Positions 47,401-60,278 of a stretch of DNA of 64,000 nucleotides are shown here, one piece after another. The position numbers and the translations under genes were made by a program. The number at the start of each line of letters is the position of its first letter. The first letter of the stretch is position 1. The DNA comes from Apis mellifera (Eukaryota; Arthropoda; Insecta; Hymenoptera; Apidae), in NCBI RefSeq assembly GCF_003254395.2, contig NC_037642.1, positions 5,615,903 to 5,679,902 on the forward strand. Reading direction: 5' to 3'. The notes beneath the pieces are model-generated. The model was not told where the DNA came from. It ran no database searches and saw only the letters and a list, made by a program, of their open reading frames with translations.

Positions 47401-50400
47401 TCCTCGGTCGCTTGTCAAACTTCCTTTAAATCGGACGCCTCGTGTCTGAGCGTCGAGCTGTGGTGTCGATTCGCACGGCGGAGGGAGTGAATAGAGGGAG
47501 AGGAAGAGAGAGAGAGAGAGGAGAAGGCAAGAGGGGCGTGTTGCCATGGCGAATTTCGCGTGTCAATGGGATCCCTCGAACCGTGTTAACGAGAAAATGC
47601 CGGAAGCTGGGGAAATGGCCCTTCTTTTTTTCCTCAAAGAATTACTAAAGCCCTTCTCCACTCTACTCCTCTTTTTTTTCTTCCTTTCTTTCGTTTTTTC
47701 TTTTCGTTTTTTTTCTTTTTTTTTGAGAAAAGAAGTTTGGTTAGTTATGGTTAATGGATGAATCAGGAATCAATCGGTATAATTACTTTTTCGTTCTTTT
47801 CGAATGATTTCTATAACATCGCTTCTTCTTTTTTTTTTTCTCCGTTCTTTATTTGTTCCATTAATCACGAAACTTTCAGCGATAGATACGGGTAGAGAAT
47901 GCAATTTATCTTCGTTCGCTATCTGAAAAAAACTGAACCCCTCGCACGCGAGCTGCATCCGGGCGCGAAAAGGTTTACGTAATCTCTTTCTCTTTTCCAC
48001 AGCGACAGAAGCGATTTTCTTTCTTTTTTTTTTCTCTCTCCCCGTAGCTCAATATCGAATAATTCGACTGTAATTACATCACGTGTAATTACATTTCCCT
48101 TCTATGCACCTGCCCTCGATAAAAATAGTTAATTTGCATTTTTATTGGTAATTAATTTGAAACGAGCTACTACTCTCCTTCGAAACCAGCTACTAATCCA
48201 ACGTATAACGTTTAAACTTTTTTCAATAAAATTAAAGTATAACTTTTTTTTAATCGAAGCCCAAGTCCAACTTATGTCTCCAACCTCGAACATCGATACA
48301 CATTTAACGACCCCCCTTCTCCTATTCACGGCGTATAGAATTTTAAAAGGTCCGACCTCTCCCTCCGTCATTAACGACTCTCGATCGTTTCGACAATCGA
48401 TCGTTAGCCAATTCGATTAGCTTAGCCGTAAAAAAAAGGAAAAGAAAAACTTAATCGCCCGAATATTTGCCACTACCTGATCCCAGCCCCCGATATATAG
48501 GGCCCCTTTCAATAAAATCGGCGATAAAGTTTCAGAAATCGTCGCGCGCTTTCAACTCCAACTTTCGTTGTGCCCTTCGATCCTTTACGCGCTCGAAAAT
48601 CGCTTACAAATGATTAAGTAGTTAACCCCCTTTCGTCTAATCTTTCACCCTTTTCTTCTTCTCCAGAGAACATTGGATTGTTGCCATTTAAGAAATGGAA
48701 GATATCCCTCCTTTTTCAAATTTCCACGAGAACGTTTCATTCCGAAGGCGTGTCTTTCCCTTTCTTTTTATCTCCTATCGTGGAATTAAGATCGGCTCGC
48801 GTCTCACGCTCTCACGCCCGTTCATTTAGACTCGTTAGAGGCGCGGTGACCTCTGCAGATCCTGCGATTACGCGTTAGTATCCTCCGGCCAGATGCTGAC
48901 ACGTCCGCCGATATATCATTTCGTGCGTCGAAGGGTGAAACCCTCTCTCTCCCTTCCTCTCCCTCCTCTAATCACGATCAACGTGTCCCAACTCTTTGTG
49001 CACGCGTAATCGTTTTGTGCCTCTCTCTCTCTCTTGTATATAAATATAATATGGAGTTTATTTGCGTTCTCTCTTTCTCTTTTCACGTATCTACAAGTGA
49101 GCGTACACGTGTCGAAATTCTCCAGCACGAGCCGACGAATAGCTTGTTACTCCCGCGGGCCAATTAGCAATGAATGGGAGCGGGAGTCTCGTGTGTCTAT
49201 CTGAAGTGGTCCTGCTTCACTCTTGGATCGCACCGACGTTTTTTTTTTCAGAAAGCACCGATCTTAACTTACTTTCTTTCTTTCTTTTTTTTTTTAAAGA
49301 GTGGTGCTTGATACTCTTTGAAGTTTGGGGAAGAATTTTTATTGTCTCTCGTTCGGGGGAGAATTTGTTTGTGAATAAATAAATAATTTGGAGAAGGATT
49401 GGAAAAATTTGTGATGGTGGAGAGAGAGAGAGAAAGAGAGAGATAAGATCGGCGAGGAAAAAATAATGGTCTGAGAAACAGAGGTTTCCTTGTGACGTTA
49501 AAGTCAAGCAAGCTTGAAGTAGTTTCCCTTGTAGATACCAGGTAATAGCTATCCAGGAGGTCGGCGCCGGTTAGATTATACCTCGTTTTATGATGCCAAC
49601 CTGCCTTACCACCAATAGACCACTTGGCCAAGCCTTTCGAGCTTTTGTCTAAATCCTAAGCATCCATTTCCAAGTAGCCATTCTTCTTTGTAAATATTTA
49701 ATAGGCAGGCAAAGTGGTCAAAGCGGTGTTGGTGTAACTTTCTTCTCCGCTAATCTTGCCAATTGTTGGCATTCCTGAACGCCAATCTCCGTCCAATCCA
49801 ATTCGTTCAATGAGACAATTTATTTAAATTCCGATTCCATTTCGAATGCTTTTATTTTGCAACGCCTCTGAAAAATCTCGCGATCCTTCCATCCAATTGT
49901 TAAAATTAAAAAACTTCCCTTCTTAAACTTCGCTATTCTATGGATCTCTCTCTCTTTTTCTTCCTTTTCTCGATTCCGTTCCGTTTTAAAAATTTCACAA
50001 TTCCATTCTCCTCGCTATTTCGCTTTTTAAAAATTAAAATTCAACTCGAGTGTCGTATAAATTTTCACACTACCCCTCTTTATATATATATATATATATA
50101 TTATATCATCCTCCATTACAGAGCTACCCTACCACCTCTCAAAATTTAAAACCGGGCAAAAAGTTAGGTAAAATTCAACGCTCGTTGTTCCCAAACTCGA
50201 GGAGCAAACATAACTGGCTGGCCGTAACCTATCAACCCGTGTTAGGGCGATCTCGTTTTTCTTATTTTTCTTTTTTATTTTTCCGAGACAGCGCCGTTTA
50301 GACGGCATCCACTTCGGTTTTAACTTACACCGTAGCCTCGTAAAAGCAGCCCTTGCTTGCTCGACGTGTGCTTTTACCGTGGACTCGGGTTCAGAAATGG

Positions 50401-53044
50401 CCCCTCTCTCTCTGTCTCCCGATGCATCCTTGGAAGGAGGGTGGGGGGAGGTGGAACCGACGAGCTATGCAAAAGCTTCTGGTCGTGTCTGCTCTCGTAG
50501 CCAGCATGGCCCTTTGTTCACACCGCACCTTGCTCGCCTCGTACACGAGTTGCAATTAGCTTGGGAACACTGGCTCGTGATATTATGGTCACGTAATGGC
50601 GATGAGAACGGAATTCATCGAGGATCAATGACGAATCTTTCGTGCGGAGGGCATGGTTCAACGTTTTAGGACTTTGCATTCGAGTGTTAATATCTTTTAT
50701 CTTTTGTGGATTATGAATTCTCTTTTCAGAGTTTGGTGTGAATTCGAAAATCGAAGGAATTTCTGAGCTATTTTAATAGATAGTTCAAGTTGTAAGGAAA
50801 AATAACGGGTCGTGGAAGTATGTACAAGTGGCGCATAATCGATTAGATTAATGCATATTTGTTACGCAATTTGGTGTATAAATAGATGTGAAATATATCG
50901 TTGGGTGTATAAATCATGGATTGCTTAAAGTAGGTTAGCCATTAAAAACCGATATAGATAAAATATCGGGTATATATAGATTGCCAAGTTATTTAAAAAT
51001 ATATATATATTTATAAAAGTTACTTTTTCGAAAAGTATTCGTAATCCGTATTCCGGTATCGCGATAAAGTTTTCAGTCATCGAGTCATTCGAGTCCATAA
51101 AATTTCCTACGGGCGATAATACGACGATTACAATCTTTGAAGAATAAATGTGCGTTTCCGACTAATCGATAGTTTCCAAGAATTATTCAAGTTCACGTTT
51201 TATTTATCTTTTTTTCTTTTTTTTCTTATCGATTCATTCATCTTCCTTTCCAGGGGAAGCACGATAAAATTTTCGATCAATTATCCCCCCGGAATTCCAT
51301 TTCGATTTCTCTCGGTTAATTCAATTTCGCGTCCATCCATTTCTCCCTGTTCCTGGACTTCGTGAACGCGTACAGTTTTTCCACCGTGGCAATAAGTCGG
51401 ATCCCTAAGTAGCGATGGGTTCGAGCGTATCACGGGTAGATTCAAACAAGATCTTGGATATCGAACTCGCCAATCCTAATAATATTTTGTTCTTAGAGAA
51501 ATCTAAGATTTGATTTTATAAACGTATATATCTCGATCCCATCACTGGAGCAATGTCGTGTGTTTTATATATATCTATCCACGTCTCTGGTAAATGGACG
51601 CAGGGGGTTCCAAGCTTTGTCTCTGTCGAGCCACGTGTGCCAATGTAATTTACCGCTTTCGAGGCCGTGTGTCCGCAAACATCCTCCACGCATATGCGCC
51701 CATCGGCGAAGAAACGTCGCCGCCCTTTAACAACCCTGATTTACGCTCGAGAGGAGGCGAGTTCGCGACGGAAGCTCGCAATCTGGCGGGGAGAGAACGT
51801 GCGTATTTTTTTTTCCTCCCGTTTTTTCTTTTTTTTCTTCTTTTTTCCCACGCTTCGCACAAAGGGGCTCGAATCGTTTTTTCTTTTCTTTTTTTTTTTA
51901 TTTTCTATTATCCGCTGCTTCAAGCAGCTGCGTTGATCTTTAATGTTTCTTTCGAAAGATGAAATAACTGAAATTTTCTTCTCCTTAAGGATAATTAAGT
52001 GGAAAAATTAACAGGTTGCAATAGAAAAAGATGCTGGAAATTTAAATATTTTTAATTTAAGAGCATGAAAAAATTTGCCAATTCGATAGAAGCTTGTTGA
52101 ACGATGGCGTTGTACAGGGAGAGTTGGAAAGTGCTGTTAACCCAAGTTTCGCAATTAAGGTGTCCCCCATGGACGTTTCTTCTCGAATTTATACCTCGCC
52201 ACCGCCGAGCCCCGCTCTGAAAACGAGTTCTTTTTCCGCTCTTTCCTGTATAGTAATTACAGTGCCCCGTCTATAATCTCGTATCGTTCCATTGCCAACG
52301 CACTCGCGACAATGTAGACGGTGGCTGAATTCGAAAAACTTGTTCATCGTAGCCAATTCGTAGAAACTATCCGTGATAGAACTTTATATATATATATATA
52401 TATATATACATAAGATTTAAGATTCCAAGCGTTTGCTCGAAGATTCGAATCATTTTCTCGCTTCATCTCGAGTAATTCTCTCTTAATTCAACTTTTCCAC
52501 GAGTGTTAATATTCCAACGAATCGGTTAATATCTCGAAATAATTTATTCACTGACACGATCTTCCATAGGATCCTAAGAGTCACACAAAACTGTGTCCCC
52601 TTGATAAATCCGTTCATCTCGCTCGCTCCTTCGAGATTATTCGCTCTTGTGCCACTCCTTCGTTTTTTCTTTTTTCTTTTTTTATCTTTTTCCCCTCCCT
52701 CGACCTGTGATTCAAGCGGTTGGAGGTCGGTGTATTAAAAAGTATAGAAAAATTGAAACTGTCTCGGGCAAAGGTGTGGCGCGATCTCGCGAGGCGGACG
52801 CATTGTTGGCGGGCGCACTTGGTTGTAATTTAAAAAAAAGGGGGGCGCGTGTATTAAAAAGTTTCCACCTCCGCCCTCGGGTCGATCGTCCTCGAAACTC
52901 TCGATGCCTTTAACGGCGTTCTGCTCGGCGCAAAACGTGTTTCCTTTGGAACAAAAGTGTTGATGGGACGAGAAATATATTGGTTCGGAAAGAGTTCGAT
53001 TCGATAAACGGTTTGAAGGGGGAGGAGGGGGGGATAACCCGGTT

Positions 53045-53068
53045 AAAATCCCTTTTGAAAGGGATTTT
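53045..53068. repeat. Near-perfect palindrome, 11-bp arms
   Basis: AAAATCCCTTT (53045-53055) and AAAGGGATTTT (53058-53068) are exact reverse complements around TG. Confidence 0.85.
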
Positions 53069-56000
53069 TACATATTGAAGATATCTAGAAATAAAAAAGG
53101 AAGAAGTAAGGTTTGAACCAGTTTTTCATTCGCCTTCTATTAGTTCCCTTTCATCCCTCCACCTTTTCTTTTTCTCTTTTCTCCTCTGCATCTGAATGGA
53201 GAGAACGATCTTTTTTTTTTTTTTTCCTTGCCGAAGATGGAATTCGCATTCGCGTTCTCCAAGATGATATTTCGAGGAAGGACGAGGTCCTCCTCCTCCC
53301 GAGAGCTTCGTTTGATATTGAAATGAGGATAGGTGAGGCTTCGCTTTCGACAATTCCATCAGGAATTGTATACGAATTGATCGAGGCCTGGCCTTTCAAA
53401 TTTTCAACGTGCGCGCGACCTGTTCCGAGGTAAAAAAAAGTTGCTTCTTGAATATGCACGTTCCACTTGCGATACGAAGTCGGAGGGGACACCTGTTGAG
53501 AGATACACACCTCCTCGAACTGAAACTGAAGTTTCGGAGACGATGAGACGAGAAAAGCTCGAACGAATATCACATTCGGGGACGACGTTTGATCAAAATT
53601 TATTTATTTTGTCTAGGCCTCTTAGTTCTCTATCCTTTTGATTCGATTTGCAATTCCAGATGAATCCTCCTGACAGAAATTCATATTTTATTCTATCGAA
53701 TGATTCGAGTTGTAATCGGAACAGTTTCGATCGTGAATTCAAAAAATCGTAGGAAATTAATCGAAAGAAAAGAATTTTATATTAGAATACGAGTTTTTTG
53801 AGAATTGGAAGAACTGGTTATATTTGTTTCCCCAAATATTCAATGATCATCAAAGATAATTATAAACCTTCCTCCTTTCTTCCCTCTTTTGAAACGATTG
53901 ATCTTCGACGAGGGATACGAATGGAGAGCAAAAAAAAAAAAAAGAGAGAAAAGATAGTAATTAGGGGAGGGATATTTTTCGCACGATGCGCCACCCGCAT
54001 CCCGGTCACGATTAATTAACCAACCGGGAGCCGAGCGTGTCCTATTTGCGAGGTTAAATGGAAAATGGAACGGATTGAACGACAGGAAGGGGCGAAAGTC
54101 GATGCCTCCTTCCGGCGAGTTCGTCAAGGGGAAAAAGTGAAATCTCGAGACTCGACATCGAGTCTTCTTCTAATTCGAGAGAACGAATCGAGGCTTGATT
54201 AAAAATATATACAACTCCCGATTTTCCATGAAAATTTTTATCGATAAATGAATAGTAACCTCGATGAACAATTGGAATTTTATATATTCTTCTAGAGAGT
54301 AGAACGAATTAATATCACCTCGACTCCCCAGAGAAACGAGGGATGGTTCAGCTCCTTCCTTCTCTCATTTGCGGGAATAAATTAAATAATCGAACGGAAT
54401 CGACTCGAAGGGCGAGGCTTGCTCGACAACAATTTCACGAATTAAGCGTTGCAAGCACGATTCGATTAATAGCTTTTACACGATGCACGTTGTTGTTGGT
54501 CTATCGAAAGGAAGAAACGGTTTCCATCCTCCTTTCGACTTCCGGTCGCACAAAGCGGACCTTGTCCTCCTTCTCTCTCTCTCTCTCGACGGTCATCATT
54601 CGCGGAGATATTGAAAAAAAGAGAAGGGAGAAAAAATACTCGTATAATCGAGCGAAAAGTTCGAATCCTCCGTTCAAAGGAGACTTTGTCGAAAAATTAA
54701 AAGCCCCCAACCCCTCTGTTTCCGCTGATTCTTCCGCTGAGTGGAACTCAAGCGAGCTACTGTTTGACCCTCCCCTCTGGTACAAACAACCTTAGTTTAG
54801 AGGAATGAGTTATAATAACTAAAAATTGGAAAGAGATAGATAGAATGTTTTTTTCTTAAATAAAATCTAGTTGTTTTAAAAACTAGAATGATTTATACTT
54901 ATTCTTTACGAAATTCCTCGATTTATTTTATTTATCTGTCCATAAAATTTGAATAGAAACAAACGAAACGATACGATAAAGTGTGATTCAAGGCAAATTA
55001 TAAATAAAATTACTGTAAATGATATCGAAAAAATCCGAGTCATAGTCCCTCCGGTTCTCGGAATACCGTTGAACCAATATTCGAAGAAAAGCAATACGTA
55101 TTCGCATTCGAAACGGAGAGACGGATCTCTCGATGAAAAGCATCAATATTAACGAGGAATGGGACGACATTGTTGTACATACACGCAACTTGTAAGACCG
55201 TTCGGATCGTTTCCTTTCCGCCGTTTCGTTTTTTCGAAAGTCAGTCACGTCGCTCGTTCCCCGCCTCGTGCTTACATATTCCCCCATCAGCTGACGAATC
55301 ACAGACGAAACGATTCTAGTCGCGGGCATTTGTTAGTTCTTAGTTCAGAGGAAACAACTTGTCGTGTTCTCGGGTGAAAAAATAATTGTAATCGAAAATT
55401 GCTATCTTCTCCTCCATCTTTTCAGAATCTTATTCAATTAGTGAAATCTTATCAATCAGTGAAATTTTCTTGTCAGTTTCGTGATTGTATTTCGTGGAAT
55501 TATAACACTGTTGAATAATCATCTATGAAATTTTCATACGAAAATCGTAGAATTCTTTCTGAATCCATGAAACAGTTTCAATCAAGTTTCCTTTGATATT
55601 TCTTTTTTTTGATCAGGAAGAATATATTGGGTTTTGCTTTCTTCATAGTTTTTATTCCAATTTCTATATACGAATACGAGTTTTAATCTTTATGAGGCTG
55701 AACAATATTTTCATAATTTCAAATCAAGGAAATTACCTAAAATTTTGTTACTCTAAGTAAAAAGAAAATTTTGATTTGATAGGTGTTCAATTTGCTAGAG
55801 ATTAGTTTCTGTTCTGCGTTGATTCTTATAAAAACAAATTGTACTACCATTATCAACAAATCTCTGTATTATTTATAAATAATTCTCTCCTTAAAATTTT
55901 CCCGTCCGAGGAAGCGAATAAAAAAAAATGTTGACGAGGCAAAAGGCAGTAGTAAAACACCGTGTTTTAAAGCTTCAGAATTTTATAATGTTAACGATTC

Positions 56001-57611
56001 GAGGGAGAAAAAAGGGAGAAAAATAGGGAAGGAAAATGACTTCCGTTTCGACATAGAGCGAGATGGAATCACGTTTGTGGATCATTGAATCTGATCAAGT
56101 TTCTGCTCGAAGGAAGTCGTCGTCGAGCTGCTGCTGCCTTATTTCCTGTGAAATTACCACCTTTGATAAATAACCCCTCATCATCCCTCGACACGGGAAC
56201 ACGTAACACCGGTTACGATCTCAGAATTCGAGTTCGGTTGAGGATGCTCTTTTATGAATGTTACGAAGTCTGTAACAGCGATTATCGGCCGGTTAGAGAG
56301 ATTTCGATTTTTCCGCATCGCGTACGATAATTTCCCGGAGAGCGAGGATCGATAAAGTCTTCCCCATATTCGAAATATAAATTTCTGCGAGAGGAGGAGG
56401 GGGTGCTGCACCAGCAGGAATTCTTTTGATAGTTTATGGTTCGAACGTGCCGTGGATTATCTATGGTCGATTGGATTTTCAAAATGGCTCCTGAGCCAAT
56501 TTTATCGCTCGATTTTTGATTCTCTTGATATTTGATTAGATCGTTCGAACTGAATTCGAAGTAACATTTATCCTACGCAATAAATATTGGAAATATTCTT
56601 TCAGACGTATATCTAGAATTATTATTTATGTGAGGTGTATTAATAGTGTCGTGAAGATAATTAGATATATAAAAAGTAATGTTAACAATTTGTATATGAA
56701 GATATATTTCAGAGTAATTTCATTAATTGTGGAAAACAAAGGGTTCTGTACAGGAGAAGAAGTAAAAAAGATGATAGAAAATTAATATCCAAAAATTGTT
56801 CGGTAATTGTGAGAAGAAAGGGAAAGCGAACGTTTAACAAGAATAATTCTTCGAAGTAACAATGTTTATTAATATTAATGAAGGAGTTTAACTTCCAGTG
56901 GATAATGTTCATTGTATTAACCATCCATAGTTTAAACTTCAACAGTGAGAAATAAATACCAGTGTCCCAATTTCATCTCAGACAGCCGGTTTATCTCTTC
57001 AACTCCTCTCGCGGATGCTCTCGTGGATTTTTGTGGAACACCATCCAGCGGAACTTTATCGAGAACTTTATCAGAGGCCGATTCTCGGAAGTAAATTTTC
57101 CCTGGAAACGGTGCTGTTATCTCTTTTCCAGTTTTCTGTTTAACTCGTGGCCGATGAGAAACCGAGTTGGCAAAACTCAAACGTTTGGGGGAACGTTTTT
57201 TGGGGGGAAAAAAAGAAAAATTCCAAGCTTTCTTCCTCTCTTTAGAGAAAAAAAAAAATCCTTCTTTCTCCCCTTTTTCTTTCCATCTTCGCTGGAAAAC
57301 TTTCCTCCACGCGAAAGAAGAAAGTTGAAGCATCCCCTTTTCGAGGAAAGTCTCTGTCGAAGGTGAACACGCTCGACGTATCACGTTCCTTGCGTGAAAT
57401 CTTCCCTCATCCACGACGAATATATCGCAAGGGGGATATTGTTTCTCAACAACATCGCCACATCGTTTCGTTTCGAAAAATTCGAGCTCGAAGAACATTT
57501 CCCAAACCAAAGGAACAAGGTTTGTTTCCTTTTTTCCTTTATTCTCTAATTACAAGTCGGTCAAAATGTTTTCTCGCAGGAACGAAGAAATAATATTTCG
57601 TTGGAGACACG

Positions 57612-57653
57612 CATCTGTGTTTGACACAGATGTTACAGCCCTTCTTCGGGTTG
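57612..57653. repeat. Two adjacent hairpins
   Basis: CATCTGTGT (57612-57620) and ACACAGATG (57624-57632) form a perfect 9-bp stem with a 3-base loop. Directly after, CAGCCC and GGGTTG (57636-57653) form a 6-bp stem with one G-U pair and a TTCTTC loop. Whether this is transcribed is unknown. Confidence 0.6.
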
Positions 57654-57798
57654 CAGCCCATATTTTAACAGTTACGGAATTTCTCGGCCGTTTTAGATTT
57701 ACGACGGTTCTAAAGAGTGGGCAGGGGCTCAGGTGACGGTCCTCTCGTCTGGTTTATAACTTCGTCGCTCTCCTTCCCCTCCCCTCCTATCTTAGCAA

Positions 57799-58475
57799 TT
57801 TCGTCGACACCAAGGATAAGTTCGAAAACGACGTATTAATCAATCAATAGAGAGAAGACAATAGAGAAAGAGGATCTTATGAAAGGAAATCGCATTAAGA
57901 TTTGTTATAAAAAAAGAAAAAGAAAAATTGGAGACGAATATGAATGAAATATGAAGAAACGCACATATACATCTCTCCCCTCCCCTCCTATCTTAGTAAT
58001 TTCGTCGACACCAAGGATAAGTTCGAAAACGACGTATTAATTAACAATAGAGAGAAGACTATGGAAAAAACGGATTTTATATAAGGAGATTATGTTAAGA
58101 TTTATTTAAAAAAAAGAAAAAGAAAAATTGGGGACGAAAGGAGAATAAACGTAGGATTAATCTAAATTCCATTGATTCCATCTTCGTGAATGTGAAGAAA
58201 CGCATATATACATCTCTCCCTTCCCCCCTTCGATAAATTTCGTCAACACCAAGGATAAGTTCGAAAACGACCTATTAATTAACAATAGAGAGAAGACTAT
58301 AGAGATTTTATATAAGGAGATTACGTTAAGATTTGTTATAAAAAAAGAAAAACAAAAATTGGGGACGAAAGGAGAATAAACGTAGGATTAATCTAAATTC
58401 CATTGATTCCATCTTCGTGAATGTGAAGAAACGCACATATACATCTCTCCCCTCCCCCCTTCGATAAATGAGACG
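57799..58475. repeat. Tandem array, 3 units of about 201-238 bp
   Basis: Copies with TTTCGTCGACACCAAGGATA start at 57799, 58000 and (with CAACACC) 58238. Each copy continues to CATATACATCTCTCCC. The second and third share GAATAAACGTAGGATTAATC, which is absent from the first. Confidence 0.9.
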
Positions 58476-58831
58476 CAATCTGAACAGAGATGCCATTAAA
58501 TTGACATCGAACGCACATTACAAAACATCGCTATCAAGAAGAAGTTTTCTCTCGAAAAGTCGTTCACCACGACCGGCCATTAATATTCCCTCGCGATTCG
58601 AGCAGCGCGCACGATAATAAGGGGGCACGGCGTCCGACGTCGACGTAGTGGTGGTAAAAGTAGAGTCATTCAAAGGGGAGGAAAAATAATGCGAACGTTG
58701 ATTCGCGGGAAGGGAGGGGAAGACAAAGGATCGCGGAGTTGTATTGTAACGGCGTCGAACGGCGGTGAATGGAAGTTCGAGAAGTTATGAATGAGCCTAA
58801 GAACCGAATATGCATATGCACGCTTGTGATA

Positions 58832-58835
<4 letters not shown>

Positions 58836-58869
<34 letters not shown>
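58836..58869. repeat. (TA)n microsatellite
   Basis: About 34 bp of alternating TA, extended to the left by an imperfect ATATATGTAT. Confidence 0.95.
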
Positions 58870-58873
<4 letters not shown>

Positions 58874-58903
58874 GTCGAGGAAATAGATGGCCAAACTTTA
58901 ATA

Positions 58904-59410
58904 TCGTGGATCATGTTCCACAGAGATTCGTTTTAAAACAGATTTCTTCCGAATTTCTTGTTCTTTTTACGACAATCAGAAGGATGAAAAGAACTAAAAG
59001 AGAGAAAAAAAAAGGAGAGGAGAGGAAGAAGAAAAGCACGCTCTGTTTAAGAAGAGTTTAAGGTTGAAAAGTGTGCGTATTTTTAATATGGATGAAGGAA
59101 TTAAAAATTTGTACTTTTTTCTTTCTTTTCAATCGGACACCCTGTAGAAACTCGTGGATCATGTTCCACAGAGATTCGTTTGATTCGTTTTAAAACAGAT
59201 TTCTTCCGAATTTCTTGTTCTTTTTACGATAATCAGAAGGATGAAAAGAACTAAAAAGAGAAAAAAAAGGAGAGAGGAAGAAGAAAAGCGCGCTCTGTTT
59301 AAGAAGAGTTTAAGGTTGAAAAGTGTGCGTATTTTTAATATGGATGAAGGATGAAGGAATTAAAAATTTGTACTTTATTCTTTCTTTTCAATCGGACACC
59401 CTGTAGAAAC
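58904..59410. repeat. Tandem duplication, 2 units of 248 and 259 bp
   Basis: Units starting TCGTGGATCATGTTCCACAG at 58904 and 59152 each end CGGACACCCTGTAGAAAC. The copies differ by a duplicated GATTCGTTT, a duplicated GGATGAA and a few small changes, so the duplication is fairly recent. Confidence 0.93.
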
Positions 59411-59915
59411 TCGCTCCATCGTACCACCCCTTGGATGCAATACAGCCTCGTACTGAAATATAATCCCCTTAAATATCCTCCTGCTCTCCCTCTCCTTTGA
59501 CTCCCGGTTTACCTAAAACAGAGGCGCGCTTTTCTTCCCTCTCTTTTGGTTCTTTTCATCCTTTTCGAAGTAGGGTAATCCAGGTGTTGGTTGGTGGTCC
59601 TGGACGAAGTGAAAGAGAAAGGGTGGTCTCGATTTCGGCCCGTCGAGACGGGGATTACGACACGAAAAGGGGAAAGTTGGAAATTATTAATTGGGACTGA
59701 GAGTTTATCGAGGCCGTGATAGCTTTCGCGTAATTACGGACTGGGATTATGTTCAACGGTGGGGAGGGGGAGGGAGGGGAGAAGATAAGAGGAGAAAGGA
59801 AATTTCGGTGAAACTGGATCGTTCGATTAAGGGGGGCGCGTAAGAGAGAAGTTTGAGGAGGTTGAAGAAACAGATCTTTTTAAAATTTTGAAAGAAAATT
59901 TGACGTGAGAAGTAC

Positions 59916-60278
59916 GATGTGGAATTTAAACTACGATTAATAGAAATTAAAGGAAATATATTTGGATTATTAAAGAATAATCGTGAGCTAGGTTCCTTTC
60001 CTTTGGTTTCTCCTTTTTCTTTTTTTTAAGTTTTTTGATGTGGAACTTAAACAACGATTAATAGAAATTAAAGGAAATATATTTGGATTATTAAAGAATA
60101 ATCGTGAGCTAGGTTCTTTTCCTTTGGTTTCTCCTTTTTCTTTTTTTTAAGTTTTTTGATGTGGAACTTAAACTACGATTAATAGAAATTAAAGGAAATA
60201 TATTTGGATTATTAAAGAATAATCGTGAGCTAGGTATTGCTTTAGTTTCTCCTTTTTCTCCTTTTTAAATTTTTTTCA
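59916..60278. repeat. Tandem array, 3 units of 121 bp
   Basis: Copies starting GATGTGGAATTTAAACTACG begin at 59916, 60037 and 60158. The first two are 121 bp. The third diverges at its right end (GGTATTGCTTTAG). Confidence 0.93.

Larger units (their letters stand above)
44490..57798. other. Presumed long first intron or intergenic DNA, no exon supported
   Basis: Mixed AT-rich and CpG-rich DNA with many poly-T runs. It contains a (TA)n run at about 50082-50102 and another at 52386-52408. A - strand frame (46319-46531) overlaps AATAAA. There is also a long palindrome at 53045-53068 and twin hairpins at 57612-57653. I found no exon with two good splice sites. Confidence 0.4.

Noticed and set aside
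56932..57510. 192-codon - strand open frame
   Set aside because: Runs of F and K come from poly-A/T tracts. No motif, and it overlaps an equally open + strand frame.
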